Assembly (NCBI GenBank): GCA_964407925.1 | Contig: CAYOXM010000001.1 | Location: 1-64,000 of the forward strand | DNA length: 64,000 nt | Origin: CAYOXM01 sp964407925 | GTDB taxonomy: Bacteria; Patescibacteriota; Patescibacteriia; SG8-24 | Reading direction: 5' to 3' | Part shown: in pieces, positions 25,211 through 32,367 of the stretch | How positions within the stretch are numbered: position 1 is the first letter of the stretch | How the letters are laid out: every line of letters starts with the position of its first letter | The notes under the pieces: model-generated | The model's input: the letters and a program-made list of their open reading frames with translations, nothing else | What the model was told of the DNA's origin: nothing | Databases searched by the model: none | Made by a program: the position numbers and the translations under genes

Positions 25211-26077
25211 TCAGGCCGCCTGCTTCTCTTCCGCGAAGTACGCCTTGAGCGCCTCGATGCGGTGGCGCAGCGGCGGAAATTTCGTGTTCAGGAGCGGCGC
25301 GTGGAGCGGCCGTTTGGCCGGACGCGGGAAGGCCGACATCGGGACGGGCTTCCGCGGCGTCGTGATGCCGAGAAGGTCGAAAAATTCTCCGGCAAACCCG
25401 TGCCAGGTGACGCCAGGTCCGTCGTTCACGAGGTGGTACGTCCCGGGCGCGAAGCCGCCGGACACCAGACGCACCGTCGCATCGGCGAGGTCGCGGGTGT
25501 AGGTCGGCATCCCGACTTCCTCGTCGACGATGGAAAGCTCGGATTTGGTCTTGGCGAGGTTCGTCATGACGGCCACGAAGGACGGCTTGGCGCTCTTCGA
25601 CGTGCCGGGCTGGCCGAACAGCTTGCTCGTGCGGACGACGTAGGATTTTCCGCCGGTCGCGAGCACGGCGCGCTCGCCGGCATACTTGCTCTCGCCATAG
25701 ACGGAGAGCGGCCGGGGTTCGTCGTGCTCGGCATAACCCTCGGGCTTCGTTCCGTCGAACACGTAGTCTGTCGAAAAATGGACGAACGCGGCGCCGGTGT
25801 CGCGCGAGGCTTCCGCCATCACGCGCGGCGCGTCGGCGTTCAGCGCAAAAACGAGGTTGCGGTTCGCGGGATCCTCCGCCGCGTCGACGTTGTTCCAGGC
25901 GACGGCATTCACGACGACGTCGTACGCGCCGCCGGCGATGCGACCGAGTACGGCGGCGACGTCGGTGACATCGAGGCCGTCGCGGTCGAGGCCGACCGCT
26001 TCATGCCCCGCGTCCGCGAACGCGCGGACGAGGTCCTGACCGAGATTCCCTTTCGCGCCGAAGATGAGGGCTTTCAT
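25211..26077 (-). CDS. rmlD: dTDP-4-dehydrorhamnose reductase
   Basis: RmlD reduces dTDP-4-keto-rhamnose to dTDP-L-rhamnose with NAD(P)H. The 288-residue protein starts MKALIFGAKGNLGQDL, a Rossmann GxxGxxG motif. Then come DVTDVAAV, the NAVAWNNVDAAE segment (family NxxAYTxVDxAE), STDYVFDG and the catalytic YGESKYAGE (YxxxK). Its ATG at 26077 overlaps the rmlC stop (ATGA), fixing the start against the longer frame. The protein ends with FAEEKQAA, and a terminator follows. It is the last gene of a run that begins upstream with the CDP-alcohol phosphatidyltransferase. Confidence 0.94.
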   Translation of the reverse strand: MKALIFGAKGNLGQDLVRAFADAGHEAVGLDRDGLDVTDVAAVLGRIAGGAYDVVVNAVAWNNVDAAEDPANRNLVFALNADAPRVMAEASRDTGAAFVHFSTDYVFDGTKPEGYAEHDEPRPLSVYGESKYAGERAVLATGGKSYVVRTSKLFGQPGTSKSAKPSFVAVMTNLAKTKSELSIVDEEVGMPTYTRDLADATVRLVSGGFAPGTYHLVNDGPGVTWHGFAGEFFDLLGITTPRKPVPMSAFPRPAKRPLHAPLLNTKFPPLRHRIEALKAYFAEEKQAA

Positions 26078-26553
26078 GCGTTTATCTTCATCAGCGAATC
26101 CTCCGGCGCCTCGGCGAAAGAGGACGGTTCGTAGACGAACGGCGTGCTCTCGACCGTGACGAGCGGGAAGGTGCGGTCCCGCTCGTTGACGAGCGGCATG
26201 CCGGCTTCCGCCGTGAACGGCCAAGCGATGGCGATGGCGGGGTCATCATAGCGCACGCCGCCCTCGGCGGCCTTGGCATAGCCCGACTTCCCGACGAGGT
26301 ACAGCAGTTCGCATCCCTCGGTCAGCGAATAGAACCCGTGCGCGAATCCGCTCGGGACGTAGAGCATCTTCTTGTTTTCGTCGGACAGTTCGAGCCCGAA
26401 CCACTTGCCGAACGTCGGCGAGCCGCGGCGAATGTCGACGGCGACGTCCCAAAGGCTCCCCCTCACGCAGCGGACGAGCTTCGTCTGGTCGAACGGCGGC
26501 GCCTGGAAGTGCAGGCCGCGCAGCACGCCCTTCTTCGACGAGCTCTGGTTGAT
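26074..26553 (-). CDS. rmlC: dTDP-4-dehydrorhamnose 3,5-epimerase, C-terminal part (5' end in an assembly gap)
   Basis: RmlC epimerises dTDP-4-keto-6-deoxyglucose at C3 and C5. Visible from INQSSSKKGVLRGLHFQAPP to the stop at 26074, about 159 residues. The catalytic His lies in RGLHFQ, and the second active-site region MLYVPSGFAHGFYSLTE is intact. Only the first 20-30 residues of a normal 180-residue RmlC are missing, and these fall in the run of N at 26554-26653. An apparent in-frame fusion to rmlB through the N run is an artefact of gap length. The stop overlaps the rmlD start. Confidence 0.92.
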   Translation of the reverse strand: MNQSSSKKGVLRGLHFQAPPFDQTKLVRCVRGSLWDVAVDIRRGSPTFGKWFGLELSDENKKMLYVPSGFAHGFYSLTEGCELLYLVGKSGYAKAAEGGVRYDDPAIAIAWPFTAEAGMPLVNERDRTFPLVTVESTPFVYEPSSFAEAPEDSLMKINA

Positions 26554-26653
26554 NNNNNNNNNNNNNNNNNNNNNNNNNNNNNNNNNNNNNNNNNNNNNNN
26601 NNNNNNNNNNNNNNNNNNNNNNNNNNNNNNNNNNNNNNNNNNNNNNNNNNNNN
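26554..26653. other. Assembly gap of 100 N
   Basis: Exactly 100 undetermined bases, a conventional scaffold gap whose real length is unknown. It hides the rmlC start and the last residues of rmlB. Confidence 0.98.
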
Positions 26654-27672
26654 GCGCCGAGCGTCGCGCGATAGTAAGTATCGTAATATTTCTGGTAGTC
26701 GCCGGACTTCACGCGCTGCCACCAGGCCGGATTGTCGCGGTACCACCCGATGGTCGCGGCCATGCCTTCCTCGAAGCCAATCTTCGGCGTCCAACCCAGT
26801 TCGGTGCGGAGCTTGGTCGAGTCCAGCGCATAGCGGCGGTCGTGTCCGGGGCGGTCCGGGACGTAAGACTTGAGCGTCTGCGGCTTGCCGAGCGTGGCGA
26901 GGATGACGTCGGTGATGTCCTCGACCGACTTCTCCACGCCCGAGCCGATGTTATAGCACTCCCCGATCCTCCCCCTCTCCAGGATGACGTCGACGGCGGC
27001 GCTGTGGTCGTCGGCATGAATCCACTCGCGACGGTTGAGGCTGCTCCTGAAGAGCGGCAGCTGCCTGTCCTCGAGCGCGTTCGTCGAAAAGAGCGGGACG
27101 AGCTTCTCGGGGAACTGATAAGGACCGTAGTTGTTGCAGCAGTTGCTCATCGTCACGGGCAGGCCGAAGGTGTGGTGATAGGCCATCACGATGTGGTCGG
27201 ACGCGGCCTTCGAAGAACTGTAGGGCGTGCGTGGCTTGCGTGGCTCCTCTTCGGTCCACGTGCGGGGCTCGTCGAGGCCGAGGTCGCCGAACACCTCGTC
27301 GGTGGAGATATGGTGGAAACGGACGTTGCCGGCCTTGCGGCATGCCTCAAGCAGCACGTGCGTACCGAGAACGTTGGTACGGACGAAGATGCCCGGATCG
27401 AGCACGCTGCGGTCGTTATGCGTCTCGGCGGCGAAGTGCACGACGGCGTCGACGCCGTCGAGCGCCTTCACGACCGCGGCGGCGTCGCAGATGTCGCCCT
27501 TCACGAAGGAATACCGCGGATCGCGCTCGACGTCGCGGAGGTTCTCGAGATTGCCCGCGTACGTGAGCGCGTCGAAATTCACGACCGACACGTCCTCGTG
27601 CGTCTTGAGCATGTGCCGGACGAACGCCGAACCGATGAAACCGGCGCCGCCGGTCACGAGTATTTTCTTCAT
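26654..27672 (-). CDS. rmlB: dTDP-glucose 4,6-dehydratase (3' end lost in assembly gap)
   Basis: RmlB converts dTDP-glucose to dTDP-4-keto-6-deoxyglucose with bound NAD. The start MKKILVTGGAGFIGSAFVRH contains the GGxGFIG Rossmann motif. FDALTYAGNLENL is diagnostic of RmlB, as are HISTDEVFGDL, the catalytic YSSSKAASD (YxxxK) and NNYGPYQFPEKL. About 340 residues are visible to YYDTYYRATLG, and only the final few residues should be missing. The gene follows the HIT-protein gene by four bases. Confidence 0.96.
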
Positions 27673-27676
27673 GGCA

Positions 27677-28090
27677 CTAGGCGTTAAGCAGCGCGGCGAT
27701 GTCGGCCGCCGCCTTTTCGGATTGCTCTTTCGTGACGTCGCGCTTCGGCCAATGCTTCAGACCGTCGCCGTCGAACCGCGGCATGACGTGAACGTGCGTG
27801 TGCATCACGACCTGTCCCGCGGCCTCGCCGCAGTTGATGCCGACGTTGAAGCCCTGCGCCCCCGTCGCCTTGAGCGCGGCCTCGCCGATGCGGCGGACGA
27901 CGGCCATGACTGCGGCCAAATCCTCGTCGGGCGTCACGAGGCAATTCTCCGCGTGCGCCTTCGGCACGACGAGGGTATGCCCGACGTTCACCGGCTGGAT
28001 GTCGAGAAAGGCGAAAACGCGGTCGTCCTCGTAGACCTTCAAGCTGGGGATTTCCCCGCGGATGATTTTGCAGAAAATGCAGTCAGACAT
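27677..28090 (-). CDS. HIT family nucleotide hydrolase (HinT-like)
   Basis: The 137-residue protein starts MSDCIFCKIIRGEIPS, the Zn-binding Cys pair of the HinT/histidine triad family. It ends with the triad HTHVHVMPRF (His-x-His-x-His). Such enzymes hydrolyse AMP linked to amines or other small groups. An upstream ATG at 28114 overlaps the previous gene and would add eight residues. It is embedded in the glycan operon between a membrane protein and rmlB, with no obvious functional link to either. Confidence 0.93.
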   Translation of the reverse strand: MSDCIFCKIIRGEIPSLKVYEDDRVFAFLDIQPVNVGHTLVVPKAHAENCLVTPDEDLAAVMAVVRRIGEAALKATGAQGFNVGINCGEAAGQVVMHTHVHVMPRFDGDGLKHWPKRDVTKEQSEKAAADIAALLNA

Positions 28091-28100
28091 AGGCAACGCT

Positions 28101-28496
28101 TCAGAGTTCGTCATCGGCCGCGGAGGCGGCGAACGCGAGCAGGACGGCACCGGCGATTGCCGCGGCAAGCGGCAGGCGGGCGTCGGGAACGGACGTAAAA
28201 TACCGCCATGCGGCCCAAAAGGCAAACCCCCCTGCGGCGAGAGCGGATAAGGCGAAAACCGCCTTCTGGCGCAGTGAACGCGGGGCGGGCGTCGGGACGA
28301 TGACGGAAACGGTTCCCGCGACCGCGCCGACGAGCACGAGCGTCTGCGGCGCGAGAAAATTGGCGGCGAACCCCGGGCGGAGCGTCTCGGCCATGAGCAC
28401 CGCCGCCGTGACTCCGGCAACGGCGACATACGCCGTCATGCCGACGTCGGCGGCATAAGGCAGGAATCGCCTGAGGATTGCGAACACGCGGGTCAT
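28101..28496 (-). CDS. Four-helix membrane protein of unknown function
   Basis: I do not recognise this 131-residue protein. It starts MTRVFAILRRFLPYAADVG and shows four hydrophobic segments separated by short loops (MTAYVAVAVG-type, LVLVGAVAGTVSVIV, AVFALSALAAGGFAFWAAW, LAAAIAGAVLLAFAAS). It ends DDEL. A start at 28496 places the ATG seven bases from an extended -10 (28504-28512), suggesting a leaderless message. The longer in-frame reading from 28544 would cross that promoter and the 3' end of the next gene upstream. Confidence 0.68.
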   Translation of the reverse strand: MTRVFAILRRFLPYAADVGMTAYVAVAGVTAAVLMAETLRPGFAANFLAPQTLVLVGAVAGTVSVIVPTPAPRSLRQKAVFALSALAAGGFAFWAAWRYFTSVPDARLPLAAAIAGAVLLAFAASAADDEL

Positions 28497-28503
28497 GAAA
28501 GCA

Positions 28504-28512
28504 AGTGTATCA
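28504..28512 (-). promoter_or_regulatory. Extended -10 promoter TGATACACT
   Basis: On the minus strand TGN plus TACACT lies seven bases from the ATG at 28496, overlapping the 3' end of the upstream gene. Confidence 0.5.
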
Positions 28513-30066
28513 TGGCAGCGACTCGCCGTACGACGAGCCGTCATGCAGGATCCTCGGCGGCGATGCGGGTTCGGACGGCGTCCGTCCGAAGAGCTGGCGC
28601 AGGAGGGACACCGGCGAGGTCGGCGACCGGCGGAGGACGAAGCCCACCGACGCGATGCGCACGTCGCTGTGCACGTCGCCGATGCCGGGCGCGGACAGCA
28701 CGAAGCGGTACGCGCCCTCCTTCGTCTTCGCGAGTTCGGCCAGCGCGAACGTCGTTTCCGCGACTTTCAGGCCGTCCTTGTCCGCCGGCGGTTCGTAGGA
28801 GGTGAGCACGTAATCGATGCCGCGGCTGTCGAGGTCGGCGGCGGTGGTATGCCACTCGATTTCCATCGGCAGGGGGTCGAATGCGGCGTCCGCGTCGAGC
28901 GCGAACATGCCGTCCGTCTCGAGCAGGACGTCGCGCTTCGGCGACGTGACTGGGACGAAACCGGCGCGCTCCCCGAGCGGGGCGAAGTACCGCACGTTCG
29001 GCTGGTCGATGACGGTCTTCGCGCCGCCGACCGTGACCGTCTGCGTCGATTCGCCATGCGGCGTCCGTACCACGACGAGCTGGCCGAGCACGAGGACCGA
29101 CGCGGGGTCGGTGCGGTCGCTGTAGCCGACATGGTCGCCGAGATACAGTTTCTTCGCGAATGCCAGCTTGCGCTGCCGCGTGACGATGCGGCGTATGAAG
29201 ACGTCGGGATTCGCGGTGAACTCGATCTCGTACAGGCCCGGCGACGGCTTCGGCACGTTCACGGCGACGGCGCGGAGCTTCGATGACTTCTGGTCGTCCT
29301 TCGCGTTGCCGTCGTCCTCGAGCACGGTGCGCGCCACCGGCGCGTCATCGCCGTCGCGGTATACCGAGAGCACGACGGGGTCCGCGCCCGGCTGCCGGTT
29401 CATGTCCTGTACCTGGAGCGTCATCTCGAGCGGCTCGTCCTGCACGTACACGAACATGCGGTGCTGGCCGCGCAGGGAGATCTCGATGTCGCGCGGCGCC
29501 ACGGCCGGCACGTAGCCGGGAAGCACGTAAGGGAACGACGCCGACGCGTGGTACGTGGCGACCGCGGCGCGGTCAGGCGGATTGCGGAGGAACTCGTCGA
29601 CCGACGCGTACGTGCGGCGGCGCTGGAGGAGGGTCAATTCGCCGCTCGACACCCGCGGCCAGGAGAGCGCGTCGACGAGACGGTTCTCCGCGGGCCGACG
29701 CACGTACTGCTCGTCGATCGCCGAGCCGAGCGCGCCGAGCTCGATGACCGGGTGATTCGCGTTCACGTACCGCACCGATACGGTCGCGGTATCGAATTTC
29801 CCCGGCGGCGCGAGGTCGATGTACAGCGGATCGCCGACGAGCGCGGACGTGACGCGGCCCGAACCGTCCTTCTCGGCGGGCGCGAGTCGGCCGGACGGCT
29901 TCGGCTCGGAAACGAACGGCGCGGGCCGGACGAAATCGGTCGACACGGACAGCCGCCCGTCGAGAACGAGCGCCTTCGACGCGACGAACCCGACCGTCGC
30001 GACCGCGGCGAGCGCGGCCCCGACGCGGACGGCAGCCTTGAACGCGGGATGGACGTCCTTGCTCAT
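28510..30066 (-). CDS. Membrane-anchored extracytoplasmic protein of unknown function
   Basis: I do not recognise this 518-residue protein. It begins MSKDVHPAFKAAVRVGAALAAVATVGFVAS, a single N-terminal membrane helix. The rest is predicted to be outside the membrane and beta-rich. Segments such as LYIDLAPPGKFDTATVSVRYVN, KPSPGLYEIEFTANPDVFIRR and LSAPGIGDVHSDVRIASVGF read like immunoglobulin-like domains. Its ATG overlaps the stop of the GT-C-like gene upstream (ATGA), so the two are translationally coupled. This suggests that the protein works with that glycosyltransferase. No catalytic motif is visible. Confidence 0.75.
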   Translation of the reverse strand: MSKDVHPAFKAAVRVGAALAAVATVGFVASKALVLDGRLSVSTDFVRPAPFVSEPKPSGRLAPAEKDGSGRVTSALVGDPLYIDLAPPGKFDTATVSVRYVNANHPVIELGALGSAIDEQYVRRPAENRLVDALSWPRVSSGELTLLQRRRTYASVDEFLRNPPDRAAVATYHASASFPYVLPGYVPAVAPRDIEISLRGQHRMFVYVQDEPLEMTLQVQDMNRQPGADPVVLSVYRDGDDAPVARTVLEDDGNAKDDQKSSKLRAVAVNVPKPSPGLYEIEFTANPDVFIRRIVTRQRKLAFAKKLYLGDHVGYSDRTDPASVLVLGQLVVVRTPHGESTQTVTVGGAKTVIDQPNVRYFAPLGERAGFVPVTSPKRDVLLETDGMFALDADAAFDPLPMEIEWHTTAADLDSRGIDYVLTSYEPPADKDGLKVAETTFALAELAKTKEGAYRFVLSAPGIGDVHSDVRIASVGFVLRRSPTSPVSLLRQLFGRTPSEPASPPRILHDGSSYGESLP

Positions 30067-31754
30067 GGTTTTGCCTTTTCGATGACGGTGAAGCGGTAGA
30101 GCGTCTCTTCGCCGAACTCCTCGACGGGCTCGATGCCCAGGCCGAGCGGCGGGAGCTTCGTCTCGTTCAGCCAGCGCAGGTCGCCTTCGGGAAAGGTGAT
30201 GCCGAAGTAATACGCGGGCGTCGTAGCGGCGACCTTGGCGAGCGCGGCGTACGTCCCCTCGTCACGAAGCGGCTGCATCACGCGCCGCTCCGGCCAGAGG
30301 AACTTGTCCGCGCGGTCGACGACGACGAGCGCCTTGTCCTCGGTCTTCGCGACGACCGCCCTTGCGACCGCGTCCTCCGCGAAAAGCGTCCGGCGCAGGG
30401 CGAGAAGGCCTTCCTGCGGCGACATGAAGGCGGCGAATGCCCCGTACGCCACGTAAGCGACCGCCATGAGGAGCAAAAACGGCCGACCGACCTTGGCGCG
30501 CAGCGCGCAGCCGGAGAAATCCCTCACGGCCCACGCCACGGGTACGACCGACGCCATGAAGACGGGAAGCCAGTACCGAAGGTACGACGATCCGATGGTC
30601 ACGGCGCCGGGGTCGGGGTTGTCCTGCACGCTCCAGCTTCCGTAAAAGAAGATGAGCCAGACGGCACCGACGACGGAAAACGCCGCGAATGCGCGGACCG
30701 CGGGCGAGAGTGCGCGAACGCCGCCGAGACGCTTGCGCGCCGAAAAAAGCCACGCGAACGCAGCGGCGACGGCGAACGTCCACGCGGGGAAGAACGCCGC
30801 GAGGTACGTCCAAGCATTCGCGAGCGCCACACGTGGCGCGAAGCCGAGCGGGAAGAGGACGGGCCGCAACGGTCCGAGCAGCCGCGCTCCCCCGCCCTGC
30901 GGCATCGCTGCCGTGGGAATGCCGGTCGGCGCGTCGCCGTAGCCGGTCGAGAACCAGCCGCCGTAGACGGTCTTGTTCAGGAAGAGGAACGGCGCGATCG
31001 CGAGCAGGACGAACGCGAGGAAAACGGCGAGGCGGATCCAAGGAACTTTGCCGCGAAGCGCGATGACGGCAGCGACCGCCGCGGGCGCGATCCAATAGGC
31101 TTCGGACGGCCGGACCGCGAGCGCGAGGCCGAACGCGATGCCGGCAAGCGGCGCGTCCGCGCCCTTAAGCAGGCGAAGTCCTTCCCGGTCCGCGAGCGCG
31201 GCGCGGATCGGCGTGACGACCAGGACCCAGGCGGCGATAAGGGCGAGCGACGCGAACAGGACGTTCGGCTGAAGCGTACGCGCGGTGACGTACCACCATG
31301 CGGGATGGAACGCGAGCAGGACCGCCCCCGCCACCGAGGCCCTCCACCCGAAAAGCTTGCTGAGCAGGTTGGCCCACGCTATGACGCCGAGCACAGCGAA
31401 CGCCGGCGTCAGGTACGGCAGGATTCCGAGCCCGAACGACTTGGCGAGACCGCCGTAGACGACGGGCAACCCGAGAAAACCGCCAGGGACGACGAAGTCG
31501 TCGACGTACCGCGTGCTTCGGGGGCGAACGCGACCGTCCGCGTACAGGTTGAGCGAATCGAAATGCCAAAGTTTTCCCTCTTTCGCGAACAACGCGGCAA
31601 AAAAACGGTTCGAGGATTCATCAGGCGAGGCATAACGGTGGGGCGCGGCGAGCGGCAGGAACGCGTACGCGGAAAACAGCGTCGCGAGGAGCGCGAGGAA
31701 GAGGAGCGCGGCTGCGGCCGGCCGGCGGAAGTGCGCGAGTGCGGGCTTCATCAT
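30063..31754 (-). CDS. Polytopic GT-C type glycosyltransferase-like protein (ArnT/PMT family resemblance)
   Basis: The 563-residue protein has roughly 11-12 hydrophobic segments after a basic start (MMKPALAHFRRPAAAALLFLALL). The first extracytoplasmic loop contains HRYASPDESSNRFF, with the Asp-Glu pair expected for lipid-linked-sugar transferases of the GT-C fold. FHPAWWYVTARTLQPNVLFAS follows, typical of GT39/ArnT-like proteins. A soluble C-terminal part follows residue about 430. The family call rests on topology and the DE loop. It lies two bases after the phosphatidyltransferase gene and overlaps the 518-residue protein. Confidence 0.75.
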   Translation of the reverse strand: MMKPALAHFRRPAAAALLFLALLATLFSAYAFLPLAAPHRYASPDESSNRFFAALFAKEGKLWHFDSLNLYADGRVRPRSTRYVDDFVVPGGFLGLPVVYGGLAKSFGLGILPYLTPAFAVLGVIAWANLLSKLFGWRASVAGAVLLAFHPAWWYVTARTLQPNVLFASLALIAAWVLVVTPIRAALADREGLRLLKGADAPLAGIAFGLALAVRPSEAYWIAPAAVAAVIALRGKVPWIRLAVFLAFVLLAIAPFLFLNKTVYGGWFSTGYGDAPTGIPTAAMPQGGGARLLGPLRPVLFPLGFAPRVALANAWTYLAAFFPAWTFAVAAAFAWLFSARKRLGGVRALSPAVRAFAAFSVVGAVWLIFFYGSWSVQDNPDPGAVTIGSSYLRYWLPVFMASVVPVAWAVRDFSGCALRAKVGRPFLLLMAVAYVAYGAFAAFMSPQEGLLALRRTLFAEDAVARAVVAKTEDKALVVVDRADKFLWPERRVMQPLRDEGTYAALAKVAATTPAYYFGITFPEGDLRWLNETKLPPLGLGIEPVEEFGEETLYRFTVIEKAKP

Positions 31755-31756
31755 AG

Positions 31757-32353
31757 TCAGCGGATGCGCCAGAAGACGCTTACGAGGGCGGCGACGAGCG
31801 CCACGGCGAGCGTGCCGTTCGAGAGGTCGACGAACAGGTCGATGCCGGACCAGAGGGCGGCGAGCAGCAGCATGATCCCGGCGACCTCTGCCACCATCTT
31901 CACCTTGCCCCAGACGTTCGCCGGCTCGATGACGCCATCATGGACCTTCTTATACCACCCGACCAGCACGAAAGAAAATTCGACGAGCAGGAGGCACATG
32001 CCGAGCACGAAATTGATGTGCCGCAGGACGATGACGAAGAGCACCGAGCCGATGAGCAGCTTGTCGGCGATGGGGTCGTACAGTATCCCCCACTCGGAAA
32101 TCCGCCGCCGCGTCCGCGCGAGGGCGCCGTCGAACCAATCGGTCAGGGAGGCGAAAAGGAAAAGCGGCACGCCGACGGCGTACTGTTCCTTATAGAGGAA
32201 ATAGACGACCGGGGGGACCAGCAGCATCCGGAACACCGTCAGGTGGTTCGGCAGCACGGCCGAGGGGATGAGCGGGGCGATGAGCTTCGCGAAGATGCGG
32301 TCGGTCGGGTAGCGCGGCACGTCCTTGTTCCAGCGGTCGGGGAAAACCTGCAT
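31757..32353 (-). CDS. CDP-alcohol phosphatidyltransferase (PgsA-like)
   Basis: The 198-residue membrane enzyme transfers a phosphatidyl group from CDP-diacylglycerol to an alcohol such as glycerol-3-phosphate. The motif DG-x2-AR-x8-G-x3-D-x3-D is complete (DGALARTRRRISEWG, then YDPIADK). Five to six membrane segments fit the family. The alcohol acceptor cannot be assigned from sequence; phosphatidylglycerol-phosphate synthesis is the default. It heads the minus-strand glycan run and is divergent from the large membrane protein at 32368 with only 14 bases between starts. Confidence 0.9.
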   Translation of the reverse strand: MQVFPDRWNKDVPRYPTDRIFAKLIAPLIPSAVLPNHLTVFRMLLVPPVVYFLYKEQYAVGVPLFLFASLTDWFDGALARTRRRISEWGILYDPIADKLLIGSVLFVIVLRHINFVLGMCLLLVEFSFVLVGWYKKVHDGVIEPANVWGKVKMVAEVAGIMLLLAALWSGIDLFVDLSNGTLAVALVAALVSVFWRIR

Positions 32354-32354
32354 A

Positions 32355-32363
32355 TGCTACAAT
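32355..32363 (+). promoter_or_regulatory. Extended -10 promoter TGCTACAAT for the 32368 gene
   Basis: TGC plus TACAAT ends four bases before ATG 32368 and seven before the in-frame ATG 32371. The spacing favours 32371 as the real start of a leaderless mRNA. Confidence 0.55.
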
Positions 32364-32367
32364 CCCA

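Noticed and set aside
26074..27672. Bifunctional RmlB-RmlC fusion
   Set aside because: The join crosses 100 N of unknown true length; each half is a normal separate enzyme.
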